A DNA stretch of 64,000 bases from Actinoplanes cyaneus (lineage in GTDB: Bacteria; Actinomycetota; Actinomycetes; Mycobacteriales; Micromonosporaceae). Numbering within the stretch: the stretch's first letter is position 1; every line of letters starts with the position of its first letter. The DNA lies in contig NZ_BOMH01000004.1 of the NCBI RefSeq assembly GCF_016862095.1, positions 152,203 through 216,202 of the forward strand. The letters run 5' to 3'. A program made the position numbers and the translations under genes. Below are positions 47,706 through 56,950 of this stretch, in pieces. The notes below the pieces were generated by a model. The model had not been told where the DNA came from, searched no databases, and was given only the letters and a program-made list of their open reading frames with translations.

Positions 47706-49778
47706 TCAGGCGGTCGGGGTGAGGACGACGGTGGCGGAACCCGTCTGGGGCGGCGTGCCGGTGTCCGTGTAGGACGCGACGAACACCGCCGTGAGGTTGT
47801 CGGCTCCGGCGTGCCCGGCGTCGACGAACGTGGTGATCGAGCCGGTGCAGCCCGAGGACGTCGACAGCGGGTGCCCGTGCTGATCGTGGCCGAGGATGTA
47901 CGTCACGGTCACCCGCGCGCAGTCCACCGGCGCGTCATCGCCGACCGTGACCTCGTAGTTCACGGTCTGGCCGAACGCGAACGGCTGACCCGCCACCGGC
48001 GTCACGAACGTGACCTGCGGCGCGGCGGTGCCCACCGGCAGGATCACCTCGGCGGACGCGGACCGCCCGGTGCTGTCGGTGACCTTGAGAACCGGCCGGT
48101 AGTTGCCGTTCACGGTGTAGGTGTGGACCGGGTTCGGCGCGGTCGAGTCGACCCGCCCGTCGGCGTCGAAGTCCCAGGCGTACCGCAGCGGGTCCCCGTC
48201 CGGGTCCACCGTGCCCGCGCTGGAGAACTGCACGGTCAGCGGCGCCTGCCCGTTGCCGGGGTTGGCGCTGGCCCGCGGGATCGGCGTCCGGTTCCCGCGG
48301 ACGTAGTCGATCCGGGCCAGCTGCGCGTCCGGGTTCTCGCTGAAGTACCCGTCGCCGTACTCGAGGACGTAGAGTGCCCCGTCCGGCCCGAACTCCAGGT
48401 CCATCGGGTTGTCGAAGACGATCTCCGGCAGCACCGGGTCGATCTGGGTGACCTGGTTGCGCCGGTCGAGGTGGAACGCCTTGACGTAGTCGCGGGTCCA
48501 CTCGGCGAACAGCGGCAGCCCGTCGAACGAGGCCGGCCACTTGAACGGCGACCGGGAGCGCGCGTCGTACCGGTAGGCCGGCCCGCCCATCGGCCCGATG
48601 CCGCCCGTGCCCAGCTCGGGCCAGGCGGAGCTGACGCCGTACGAGTAGATGATCTCGGCCTTCTCCACCGGGGGCAGCCGGCGCAGGCCGGTGTTGTGCG
48701 GCGAATCGTTCACCGGCGCGGCGCAGTCGAACGGCGCGCCCGACACCCCGGTGGCGAAGTCGTAGTCGACGTAGGGCATGTCCGGCGCCACGCAGTACGG
48801 CCAGCCGTAGTTGGCCGGTCTGTCGATCGCCATCCAGCGCCCGTGCCCGGCCGGGCCGCGCGCCGGGTCGGCGGTCCGTGCGTCCGGCGAGTAATCGGCC
48901 AGGTAGACCGTGTCCGACGTCGGCGAGAGCGTGAACCGGAACGGGTTGCGCAGCCCCATCGCGTAGATCTCGGGGCGGGTCTTCGGCGTGCCCGGCCGGA
49001 ACAGGTTGCCGCGCGGAACCGTGTAGCCGCCGTTGCGGCCGGCCTTGATCCGCAACAGCTTGCCGCGCAGGTCGTTGGTGTTCCCGGCGGTGCGCTGGGC
49101 GTCGAAGGCCGGGTTGCGGTTCGCCCGCTCGTCGAGCGGCGCGAATCCACTGGAGAAGAACGGGTTGGTGTCGTCGCCGGTGGACAGGAACAGGTTCCCG
49201 GACCGGTCGAAGTCGATCTTGCCGCCGACGTGGCAGCACATGCCGCGATCGGTCGCGACCTCGATGATCTTCTGCTCGGTGTTCAGCCGCAGCGTGTTGC
49301 CGCTCAGCTTGAACCGGGACAGCCGCATCACGCCCTTGAACGGCGCGAAGTCGGCAGCCGTGCCCTCCGACGGCGCGTCGCCCTCGTTCACGGCCGGCGT
49401 CGCCGGGTCGTCGACGGGCGTGTTCAGAACCGGCGAATAGTAGAGGTAGACCCAGTTGTTGTGCGGGAAGTCCGGGTCGATCGCGACGCCCTGGACACCC
49501 TCCTCGTCGTGCAGATAGACGGGGATCTTCGCGGCCAGGACGTTACGGCCGGTGGACGGCTCGTGGATGCGGACCTCGCCGGAGCGGGCGGTGTGCAGCA
49601 CCCGCCGGTCGGGCAGCACGGCGAGCGCGATCGGCTCGCCCGGGAAGTCGTCGAGGGTGACCTTCTGGAAGTCGGAGGACGGCGGCAACTCGTGACCCGG
49701 ATGGGCCACGGCCACGGCCGGGGTGGCCAGCACGGCGATCCCGGCAAGGCTGATCAGTCTTGCACCGAAGGACGACAT
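47706..49778 (-). CDS. Secreted PQQ-type glucose/sorbosone dehydrogenase-like protein with PKD domain
   Basis: 690 residues with a signal peptide (ARLISLAGIAVLATPAVAVA). Residues about 40-470 form the six-bladed propeller of soluble sugar dehydrogenases (PIALAVLPDRRVLHTARSGE, GVQGVAIDPDFPHNNWVYLY, GGKIDFDRSGNLFLSTGDD, AMGLRNPFRFTLSPTSDTVY, DLEFGPDGALYVLEYGDGY). A PKD domain follows (VDPDGDPLRYAWDFDADGRV) and a C-terminal beta domain at about 590-690. Similar proteins oxidise sugars with PQQ or bind without catalysis; the cofactor ligands were not traced. The start overlaps the stop of the isomerase-like gene by one base, so both are exported products of one operon. Confidence 0.87.
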   Translation of the reverse strand: MSSFGARLISLAGIAVLATPAVAVAHPGHELPPSSDFQKVTLDDFPGEPIALAVLPDRRVLHTARSGEVRIHEPSTGRNVLAAKIPVYLHDEEGVQGVAIDPDFPHNNWVYLYYSPVLNTPVDDPATPAVNEGDAPSEGTAADFAPFKGVMRLSRFKLSGNTLRLNTEQKIIEVATDRGMCCHVGGKIDFDRSGNLFLSTGDDTNPFFSSGFAPLDERANRNPAFDAQRTAGNTNDLRGKLLRIKAGRNGGYTVPRGNLFRPGTPKTRPEIYAMGLRNPFRFTLSPTSDTVYLADYSPDARTADPARGPAGHGRWMAIDRPANYGWPYCVAPDMPYVDYDFATGVSGAPFDCAAPVNDSPHNTGLRRLPPVEKAEIIYSYGVSSAWPELGTGGIGPMGGPAYRYDARSRSPFKWPASFDGLPLFAEWTRDYVKAFHLDRRNQVTQIDPVLPEIVFDNPMDLEFGPDGALYVLEYGDGYFSENPDAQLARIDYVRGNRTPIPRASANPGNGQAPLTVQFSSAGTVDPDGDPLRYAWDFDADGRVDSTAPNPVHTYTVNGNYRPVLKVTDSTGRSASAEVILPVGTAAPQVTFVTPVAGQPFAFGQTVNYEVTVGDDAPVDCARVTVTYILGHDQHGHPLSTSSGCTGSITTFVDAGHAGADNLTAVFVASYTDTGTPPQTGSATVVLTPTA

Positions 49779-50683
49779 CAGAATCTCAGGCCTGCTAGGT
49801 ACGCGTATCCGCGCCGAGCCGTGACCAGGGCATCCGCCGGAGTCCGTGGCGGCGTGCCGGCGTCGTCACGCTCCACGATGTACTCGACCAGGCCGGCCTC
49901 GCGCGACCGTGCGAAGATCCGCCCGAAGTCGATCAAACCGTCACCGGGGTCGGCGAAACTGCCGGCCACGTTCAGATCCTTGACGTGCACCTGCTTGATC
50001 CGCCCGTGGTGCTCGGCGATCAGGTCCACCGGGTCGTGCGCCCCGCGGAACGCCCAGAACAGGTCCACCTCCAGGTGCACCAGGCGCGGGTCGGTCTCCC
50101 GGGTGAGGATGTCGAACCCGGTCAGTTTCGTGCCGTCCTGCCGGAGGAACTCGGCCTGATGGTTGTGGTATCCGAAGCTGAGCCCCGCGCGCCGGGCCAG
50201 CTCACCGGCCTTGTTCAGGTCGCGGGCGAACGCGCGGTAGACGGCCGCGTCCCGGACCGGCCCGGTGGCGCCCTGCCCGAAGAACGGGTGGACGATGAAC
50301 CTGTTGCCGACGATCGCGGCGTCCTCCAGCGTCCGCTGCCAGGTGGCGGCGGCGAACGGCTGCGGGATGCCGGCGTGGCCGGAGGTGGCGCGCAGGCCGG
50401 CCGCGTCCAGGGCGGCGCGGAACTGCGCGGCGGTGCGGCCGACGAATCCGGCGTGCTCGACCCGGGTGTAACCGATCGCGGCGAGCTCGGCGAGGCTCGC
50501 CTCCAGGTTGACGGCGAGCTGGTCGCGCAGCGTGTAGAGCTGCACGCTGATCTGGTCCCTCGGAACCCGGTGCAGCGTGCCGCCCCCGTGCGCGGTGGCC
50601 GCGGACGGAACGGTGATGGTCGTGGCGGCGCCCGCAGCGGCGGCAGCGCCGAGAAGTTGGCGGCGGCTGAGTGACGGCTTCAT
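49778..50683 (-). CDS. Tat-exported sugar phosphate isomerase/epimerase-like protein
   Basis: 301 residues. The N-terminus SRRQLLGAAAAAGAATTITV is a Tat signal. The rest is an AP-endonuclease-2-like TIM barrel: ISVQLYTLRDQLAVNLEASL, GYTRVEHAGF, LSFGYHNHQAEF, LVHLEVDLFWAFRGAHDP, KQVHVKDLN and VEYIVERDD give the usual metal-binding His, Glu and Asp. A sugar substrate outside the cell is likely because it is coupled to a secreted sugar dehydrogenase. First gene of the two-gene operon. Confidence 0.88.
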   Translation of the reverse strand: MKPSLSRRQLLGAAAAAGAATTITVPSAATAHGGGTLHRVPRDQISVQLYTLRDQLAVNLEASLAELAAIGYTRVEHAGFVGRTAAQFRAALDAAGLRATSGHAGIPQPFAAATWQRTLEDAAIVGNRFIVHPFFGQGATGPVRDAAVYRAFARDLNKAGELARRAGLSFGYHNHQAEFLRQDGTKLTGFDILTRETDPRLVHLEVDLFWAFRGAHDPVDLIAEHHGRIKQVHVKDLNVAGSFADPGDGLIDFGRIFARSREAGLVEYIVERDDAGTPPRTPADALVTARRGYAYLAGLRF

Positions 50684-50832
50684 TGCGGCCCCCTCAATCG
50701 ATACATCGAGATGGATGCCTGAGCGACGTTACCCAGAGGTTTCGTCCGCCGTGAAGCCAAGTTTCTTCAGAACGAGCGAAAGTTCGCGAGCCGACGACAA
50801 AACTGAAGCGCCCACCGCGGCCGGCGGCGGGG

Positions 50833-52128
50833 TCAGGCGATGCGGGACTCGGCGTCGGCGGTCGCTATCGCGTCGGTCAGGATGGCGAGGCCTTCGCGGG
50901 CCTCGGGCTCGGTCAGGGTCAGGGGTGGCCCCATGCGCAGCACGTTGCCGTAGAGGCCGCCCTTGCCGACCAGCAGACCGTTGCGCCGGCACAGGTCGAA
51001 GACGCGGGTCGTCACCGCCGGGTCGGGCTCGGTGGTGCCGGAGCGGACGAACTCGAGCCCGATCATCAGGCCGCGGCCACGGACGTCGGCCAGGATGCCG
51101 TACGGCAGATTGCGCAGTCCTTCGATCAGCAGCGCTCCGACGCGGCGGGCGTTCTCCTGCAGGTCGTGCGAGAGGACGTAGTCCAGCACCGCGTTCCCGG
51201 CCGCCGCGCTGACCGGGTTGCCCCCGAACGTGGAGAAGCTGGTGGCCGGCACCGCGTTCATGATCTCGGCCCGGCCGACCACGCCACCGAGCGCGAACCC
51301 GTTGCCGATGCCCTTCGCGAACGTGATCAGATCCGGGACGACGCCGTGCGCCTGATGGCCCCAGAAGTGGTCGCCGGTCCGGCCCCAGCCGGTCTGCACC
51401 TCGTCGGCGATGAGCAGGATGCCGTGTTCGGCGAGGACTTTCCGGTACGCCCCGAGCAGCCCGTCGGGCCCGGAAACGAACCCGCCGACGCCCTGGATCG
51501 GCTCCGCGATCAGCCCGGCCACGTCACCGGCGGTGACCGTCGCGAGCACCTCCCGCAGGTCGTCGACGGCCGCGTCGAGCAGATCGCCGTCGGACATCCC
51601 GGCCATGCGCCCGCGCAGCCGGTCGGGCGCGGCGAGCCAGTGCACGACGAGCGGGCTGAGCGAGCTCGACGACCAGCTGCGGTGCCCGGTGACGGCCATC
51701 GTCGCGAAGGTGCGCCCGTGGTAACCGCTCTTGATCGCGAGGATCTGGTTCGAGCGGCGCGCGTTCGTGGCGAAGAGCAGCGCGGACTCGTTGGCCTCGG
51801 ACCCGGAGTTGGTGAAGAAGACGCGCGCGTCGGGGATGCCGGAGACCCGGGCGATCTTCTCGGCCAGCTCGACCTGCCGGCGGATCAGGTAGAGCGTGGA
51901 CGTGTGCGCGACGCCGGTGGCGACCTGCGCCCGGACCGCGTCGCTGATCTCGGCGATGTCGTAACCGATCATGGTGGTCAGCACGCCGCCGAAGAAGTCC
52001 AGGTAGGAGCGGCCGTTCGCGTCGGTGACCCGGCGGCCGGAGCCGGAGACGATCTCCAGCGCGTCGTCGCCGTAGTACACCGGCATCCAGGCCGGCATGA
52101 CAGCTCGATGACGGTCCAGCAGGGACAT
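50833..52128 (-). CDS. Class III PLP-dependent aminotransferase (probable beta-alanine/omega-amino acid transaminase)
   Basis: 431 residues. PLP fold type I, class III: FTNSGSEANESALLFATNAR, SGYHGRTFATMAVTG, AGLIAEPIQGVGGF, LLIADEVQTGWGRTG and DLITFAKGIGNGF, where the Lys binds PLP. By context it should convert beta-alanine (or 3-aminoisobutyrate) to malonate semialdehyde, the last step after the amidohydrolase encoded divergently; the substrate is inferred. ATG 52128 has GAGGTGA upstream, and that site overlaps the stop of the regulator gene, so translation is coupled. Confidence 0.9.
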   Translation of the reverse strand: MSLLDRHRAVMPAWMPVYYGDDALEIVSGSGRRVTDANGRSYLDFFGGVLTTMIGYDIAEISDAVRAQVATGVAHTSTLYLIRRQVELAEKIARVSGIPDARVFFTNSGSEANESALLFATNARRSNQILAIKSGYHGRTFATMAVTGHRSWSSSSLSPLVVHWLAAPDRLRGRMAGMSDGDLLDAAVDDLREVLATVTAGDVAGLIAEPIQGVGGFVSGPDGLLGAYRKVLAEHGILLIADEVQTGWGRTGDHFWGHQAHGVVPDLITFAKGIGNGFALGGVVGRAEIMNAVPATSFSTFGGNPVSAAAGNAVLDYVLSHDLQENARRVGALLIEGLRNLPYGILADVRGRGLMIGLEFVRSGTTEPDPAVTTRVFDLCRRNGLLVGKGGLYGNVLRMGPPLTLTEPEAREGLAILTDAIATADAESRIA

Positions 52129-52138
52129 CGCACTCACC

Positions 52139-53503
52139 TCACATCAGTCCGCGGGGGTGGCCGCGGCCCCGGGGCCCGCTGCCCCGGCCGAGTTGGACGG
52201 CGGCCGACGCCAGGGCACCGGCCAGGTCGTCGTGGCCGCCGGCGACCAGCCCCGCGGTGATCCGCAGGTGGTCGGTGCCGAGCGGGGTGACCAGGAACGG
52301 CGCTCCGGGCGCGGCCCCGATGCCGTGCGCGGCCAGCGTCACCATCGCGTTCTGCTGATCGGGAACGGACATCCACAGGTTGATGCCGTCGGCCGCGGAG
52401 GCCGTCACGCCGCGCTCGGCGAGCGCGGCGAGCAGCGTGATCCGTCGCTCGGCGTAGGCGTTGCGGGCCGCCGCGATCCGGTCCGCGACCTCCGGCGAGG
52501 TCAGCAGGTCCAGCAGGACGCCCTGGAGGAGCCGGCTGGTCCAGCCCGGCCCGATCAGCCGCCGTTCGATCACCTGCTCGACCACGGTGGCCGGGCCGCC
52601 GATCGCGGCGAGCCGCAGATCCGGCCCGTGCGACTTGGAGAAGCCGGCCACGTGCACGACCCGGCGGGGCAGGTAGGAGCCCAGGCTGATCGGCGGCGCG
52701 CTCGCGATGTCCCCGGCGTGGTCGTCCTCGACGACCAGCACGTGCGGGGCGTCCCGCAGGATCCGGGCGATCGCCGCGGCCCGTTTCGTGGTCATGCTGA
52801 CACCGGTCGGGTTCTGCGCCCGGGGCTGCAGGAACAGCGCCGCGGGCCGCCGCTCGGCCACCAGCCGGCGCAGCACCACGGGGTCCATCCCGGACTCGTC
52901 GAGCGGGACCCCGTGCACCGTCGCGCCGGCGGCCTGGAGCAGGTCGAGCAGGGGCGGGAAGGTGGGATTCTCGACGAGCACGTGGTCGCCGTACCGCAGG
53001 GTCGCGGCGACGATCCGGTCCAGCGCGTCGAGGGCGCCGTCGACCACCGTCAGCCTCTCCGGCGGGAACGGCCACCGTTCGCGCAGCACCTCCTCCAGCC
53101 CGGGCAGGACCGGTTCGTCGAGGTAGCTGCCGGCCCAGCGACCGTCGCCGGCCCGGCGCAACGCGTCACTCAGGTCGGGCAGCAGCGCCGGGTCGGGCAC
53201 TCCGGTGGACAGGTCGAGCGCGAGGGTGACGGGCGGCCGGCCGAGCCGGGTGAACCGCGGCGGGGACGGGCCGGCGACGTACGTGCCGGATCTGCCCCTG
53301 GTCTGGATCGCCCCGGCGAGGGTGAGGTTGCGCCAGGCCTCACTGACCGTCGTCGGGCTCACCCGCAGTGACCCGGCCACGGCGCGCACGGTGGGCAGCC
53401 GCTCGCCCGCCGGCAATCGGCCGGCGGTGATCAAACGGCTCACGGCCGCGGCGATTCCCCGGGCGCTGCGGTCCTCGACCGCCCCCGTGATCAGCGGAAG
53501 CAA
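52139..53503 (-). CDS. MocR/GabR-type transcriptional regulator
   Basis: About 454 residues. N-terminal GntR-type winged helix (GIAAAVSRLITAGRLPAGER, LPTVRAVAGSLRVSPTTVSE) fused to an aminotransferase class I-like domain (FLQPRAQNPTGVSMT, LVVEDDHAGD, AGFSKSHGPDLRLAAIG with the PLP Lys). Such regulators sense an amine or PLP adduct and usually control an adjacent transaminase. Here it is upstream of, and coupled to, the class III aminotransferase and divergent from the pyrimidine genes, so beta-alanine or an intermediate is the likely effector. The TTG at 53503 with GGAGAGG four bases away is the best start; a longer frame continues to 53539. Confidence 0.9.
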   Translation of the reverse strand: MLPLITGAVEDRSARGIAAAVSRLITAGRLPAGERLPTVRAVAGSLRVSPTTVSEAWRNLTLAGAIQTRGRSGTYVAGPSPPRFTRLGRPPVTLALDLSTGVPDPALLPDLSDALRRAGDGRWAGSYLDEPVLPGLEEVLRERWPFPPERLTVVDGALDALDRIVAATLRYGDHVLVENPTFPPLLDLLQAAGATVHGVPLDESGMDPVVLRRLVAERRPAALFLQPRAQNPTGVSMTTKRAAAIARILRDAPHVLVVEDDHAGDIASAPPISLGSYLPRRVVHVAGFSKSHGPDLRLAAIGGPATVVEQVIERRLIGPGWTSRLLQGVLLDLLTSPEVADRIAAARNAYAERRITLLAALAERGVTASAADGINLWMSVPDQQNAMVTLAAHGIGAAPGAPFLVTPLGTDHLRITAGLVAGGHDDLAGALASAAVQLGRGSGPRGRGHPRGLM

Positions 53504-53703
53504 ATTACCTCTCCGAAACAATCGGTTACGTATCAGCAATTGTTCGCTCGAATGTGTGTCGTTAAGGTCCTACGGCATCAGGCGCTACGAAGCAAGGTCT
53601 AGCGCTGCGGTTACTGCGGGGAGTAGACACACGATCACAGGCGCCGTCCTGGCGCACTGCGCGTGCTGGCCATCCGAGAAAGATCGAATGAGAGGGGCCG
53701 CAA

Positions 53704-54546
53704 ATGACGACCGGAGTCGTCCGCGCCGCCCTCGTCCAAACGAATTGGACGGGCGACAAGGAATCGATGATCAAGGCGCACGAGGATTACGCCCGTGACG
53801 CCGCCGCCCAGGGCGCAAAAGTGATCTGCTTCCAGGAGCTGTTCTACGGGCCGTATTTCTGCCAGGTGCAGGACGCCCAGTTCTACGAGTACGCCGAGTC
53901 GATCCCCGGCCCGACGACCGAGCGTTTCCAGGCACTCGCCGCCGAGCTCGGCATGGTGATGGTCCTGCCGATGTACGAGCAGGAGCAGGAGGGCGTGCTC
54001 TACAACACCGCCGCGGTGGTGGACGCCGACGGCAGGTACCTCGGCAAGTACCGGAAGAACCACATCCCGCAGGTCAAGGGCTTCTGGGAGAAGTTCTACT
54101 TCCGTCCCGGCAACCTCGGCTACCCGGTGTTCGACACCGCGGTCGGCCGGGTCGGGGTCTACATCTGCTACGACCGGCACTTCCCGGAGGGCTGGCGGGC
54201 GCTGGGCCTGAACGGGGCGCAGATCGTCTTCAACCCGTCGGCCACCAGCCGCGGCCTGTCGTCGTACCTCTGGCAGCTGGAGCAGCCGGCGAGCGCGGTC
54301 GCGAACGAGTACTTCATCGGCGCGATCAACCGGGTCGGGGTCGAGGAGCTGGGCGACAACGACTTCTACGGGCAGACGTACTTCGTGGACCCGGAGGGCA
54401 AGTTCGTCGGCGACGTCGCGGACACCCACCACCCCGAGCTGATCGTGCGTGACCTGGACCTGAGCCTGCTCAAGACGGTGCGCGACCGCTGGCAGTTCTA
54501 CCGCGACCGCCGGCCGGACTCCTACGACCGCCTGGTCCAGCCATGA
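53704..54546 (+). CDS. N-carbamoyl-beta-alanine amidohydrolase (nitrilase superfamily)
   Basis: Hydrolyses N-carbamoyl-beta-alanine (ureidopropionate) to beta-alanine, CO2 and ammonia; the assignment rests on fold plus context. 280 residues with the nitrilase triad E45 (ICFQELFYGPYF), K118 (KYRKNHIP) and C155 (YICYDRHFPEG). ATTSRGLSSYLWQLEQP-like and GAINRVG segments match beta-ureidopropionase-type enzymes. GAGAGGGG precedes the ATG. First gene of a seven-gene operon; it overlaps the dihydropyrimidinase start by four bases. Confidence 0.88.
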   Translation: MTTGVVRAALVQTNWTGDKESMIKAHEDYARDAAAQGAKVICFQELFYGPYFCQVQDAQFYEYAESIPGPTTERFQALAAELGMVMVLPMYEQEQEGVLYNTAAVVDADGRYLGKYRKNHIPQVKGFWEKFYFRPGNLGYPVFDTAVGRVGVYICYDRHFPEGWRALGLNGAQIVFNPSATSRGLSSYLWQLEQPASAVANEYFIGAINRVGVEELGDNDFYGQTYFVDPEGKFVGDVADTHHPELIVRDLDLSLLKTVRDRWQFYRDRRPDSYDRLVQP

Positions 54547-55943
54547 GCACCCTGATCAAGGGCGGGACGGTCGTCTCGCCGACCGGTGCCGCGCCCGCGG
54601 ATGTGCTGATCGACGGCGAGAGGATCGTGGCGCTCTTCGCGCCCGGCAGCGCGCCGGAGGGTCCCGAGGTGATCGACGCGACCGGGAAGTACGTGATCCC
54701 GGGCGCGATCGACGCGCACACCCACATGCAGATGCCGTTCGGCGGCACCGAGGCCAGCGACACGTTCGACACCGGCACGAAGGCCGCGGCGATCGGCGGC
54801 ACCACGACGATCATCGACTTCGCCATCCAGCGGTACGGCGAGGTGGTGCAGGACGGGCTGGCCGCGTGGCACGGCAAGACGGCCGATCAGTGCCACATCG
54901 ACTACGGCTTCCACATGATCGTCGGCGGGGTCGACGACGAGTCGCTCAAGGCCATGGACCAGCTCGTGGCGAGCGAGGGGATCACCAGCTTCAAGCTGTT
55001 CATGGCGTACCCGGGCGTCTTCTACTCCGACGACGGGCAGATCCTGCGCGCGATGCAGAAGGCCCGCGACAACGGCGCCATGATCATGATGCATGCCGAG
55101 AACGGGCCGGCCATCGACGTACTGGTGAAGCAGGCTCTCGAGCGTGGGGAGACGGATCCCGTCTTCCACGGGCTGACCCGCCCGCAGGAGTTGGAGGCGG
55201 AGGCCACCAGCCGGGCCATCTGGCTGGCCAGTGTCGCCGCGGACTGTCCGCTCTACATCGTGCACCTGAGCGCGTCGAAGGCCCTGGAACAGGTCCGTAA
55301 CGCCCGCGACCTGGGCCGCAACGTGTTCGCCGAGACCTGCCCGCAGTACCTCTACCTGACCCTGGAGGACCAGCTCGGCGCGCCCGGCTTCGACGGCGCC
55401 AAGTGGGTCTGCTCGACCCCGCTGCGCAGCGGCAAGGAGAGTCACCGCGCCGACCTGTGGCAGGGCCTGCGCACCAACGATCTGTCGGTGGTGTCGACCG
55501 ACCACTGCCCGTTCTGCATGAAGGACCAGAAGGAGATGGGGATCGGCGACTTCTCCAAGATCCCGAACGGCATCGGCAGCGTCGAGCACCGCGTCGACCT
55601 GCTCTATCAGGGCGTGGTCGAGGGCAAGCTGTCCCTGGCCCGCTGGGTGGAGACGATCGCGACCACGCCGGCCCGGATGTTCGGCATGTACCCGCGCAAG
55701 GGCATCATCGCGCCCGGCTCGGACGCCGACATCGTGCTCTACGACCCGGACGGGCGCACCCGGATCAGCGTCGAGACGCACCACATGAACATGGACTACT
55801 CCGCGTGGGAGGGCTGGGAGATCGACGGCAAGGTCGACACCGTCATCTCCCGCGGCGAGGTGATCTCGCGCAACGGCGAGTACACCGGCCGTCCGGGGCG
55901 CGGGAAGTACGTGCCGCGCGGGCTCTCGGACTACCTGGTCTGA
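54543..55943 (+). CDS. hydA: Dihydropyrimidinase / D-hydantoinase
   Basis: Opens dihydrouracil or dihydrothymine (and hydantoins) to the N-carbamoyl beta-amino acid. 466 residues of the cyclic amidohydrolase fold with the binuclear metal set: H59 and H61 (DAHTHM), carboxylated K151 (FKLFMAYPG), H184 (MMHAENG), H241 (YIVHLSA) and D320 (STDHCPF). Overlaps the preceding gene by four bases; 11 bp separate it from the next. Confidence 0.94.
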   Translation: MSTLIKGGTVVSPTGAAPADVLIDGERIVALFAPGSAPEGPEVIDATGKYVIPGAIDAHTHMQMPFGGTEASDTFDTGTKAAAIGGTTTIIDFAIQRYGEVVQDGLAAWHGKTADQCHIDYGFHMIVGGVDDESLKAMDQLVASEGITSFKLFMAYPGVFYSDDGQILRAMQKARDNGAMIMMHAENGPAIDVLVKQALERGETDPVFHGLTRPQELEAEATSRAIWLASVAADCPLYIVHLSASKALEQVRNARDLGRNVFAETCPQYLYLTLEDQLGAPGFDGAKWVCSTPLRSGKESHRADLWQGLRTNDLSVVSTDHCPFCMKDQKEMGIGDFSKIPNGIGSVEHRVDLLYQGVVEGKLSLARWVETIATTPARMFGMYPRKGIIAPGSDADIVLYDPDGRTRISVETHHMNMDYSAWEGWEIDGKVDTVISRGEVISRNGEYTGRPGRGKYVPRGLSDYLV

Positions 55944-55954
55944 GGCGGGCGCAC

Positions 55955-56950
55955 ATGGACATCGGAGTGGTTCTGCAGAACGACCCACCGGCCCTCGCGC
56001 TGGTGGACTGGGCGAAGAAGGCGGAGGCCGCCGGCTTCAGTCACTTCTGGACGTTCGACTCGCACGTGCTCTGGCAGGAGCCGTACGTCGTCTACTCGGC
56101 GATCCTCGGCGCCACCGAGCGGATCGTCGTCGGGCCGATGGTGACGAACCCGGGCACCCGGGACTGGACCGTCACGGCGTCGACCTTCGCGACCCTCAAC
56201 GAGATGTACGGCAACCGGACCGTGTGCGGCATCGGCCGGGGTGACTCCGCGTTGCGCGTTCTGGGGCTCACCCCGCAGACCCTGGGTCAGCTGCGCGAGA
56301 GCGTGCTGGCGATCAAGGGGCTCGGCAACGGCGAGAAGGTGACCGTTCGCGGTCAGGAGATCCAGCTCGCCTGGGCCGCCCAGAGCCGCCTGGAGGTGTG
56401 GGTCGCGGCGTACGGGCCGAAGGCGCTCGCCGTCACCGGTGAGGTGGGCGACGGATACATCCTTCAGCTCGCCGACCCGGACATCGCGGAGTGGATGATC
56501 AAGGCGGTCCGGAAAGCCGCGGTTCTGTCCAAACGGGACCCGGATGCCATCAAGTTCTGCGTGGCCGCCCCCGCCTACGTCGGCGACGACCTCGCTCACC
56601 AGCGCGAACAGACCCGCTGGTTCGGCGGCATGGTCGGCAATCACGTCGCCGACATCGTCGCGCGGTATGGCTCGTCAGGGGCGGTCCCGCAGGCGCTGAC
56701 CGACTACATCAAGGCACGGCAGAGCTACGACTACGCCGAGCACGGGCGGGCCGGCAACAGCCACACCACGTTCGTGCCGGACGAGATCGTCGACCGGTTC
56801 TGCGTCCTCGGCCCGGCCTCACAGCACCTCAAGCGCCTGGAGGAACTGAAGTCGCTCGGCGTCGACCAGTTCGCGGTGTATCTGCAGCACGACGACAAGG
56901 AGAACACCCTCGCCACGTACGGCGAGAAGATCATCCCGGCGTTCGCATGA
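55955..56950 (+). CDS. LLM-class F420-type oxidoreductase (TIGR03842-like)
   Basis: 331 residues, luciferase-like TIM barrel. GVVLQNDPPALALVDWAKKA, AGFSHFWTFDSHVLWQEPYV, RIVVGPMVTNPGTRDWTVTA and GIGRGDSALRVLGL are typical of F420-dependent LLM enzymes; this subfamily is known to travel with hydantoinase genes. The reaction is unknown. In this operon no dihydropyrimidine dehydrogenase is visible, so this protein may reduce uracil/thymine with F420H2 or otherwise process the ring. GAGGCGGG precedes the ATG. Overlaps the first permease gene by four bases. Confidence 0.87.
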   Translation: MDIGVVLQNDPPALALVDWAKKAEAAGFSHFWTFDSHVLWQEPYVVYSAILGATERIVVGPMVTNPGTRDWTVTASTFATLNEMYGNRTVCGIGRGDSALRVLGLTPQTLGQLRESVLAIKGLGNGEKVTVRGQEIQLAWAAQSRLEVWVAAYGPKALAVTGEVGDGYILQLADPDIAEWMIKAVRKAAVLSKRDPDAIKFCVAAPAYVGDDLAHQREQTRWFGGMVGNHVADIVARYGSSGAVPQALTDYIKARQSYDYAEHGRAGNSHTTFVPDEIVDRFCVLGPASQHLKRLEELKSLGVDQFAVYLQHDDKENTLATYGEKIIPAFA

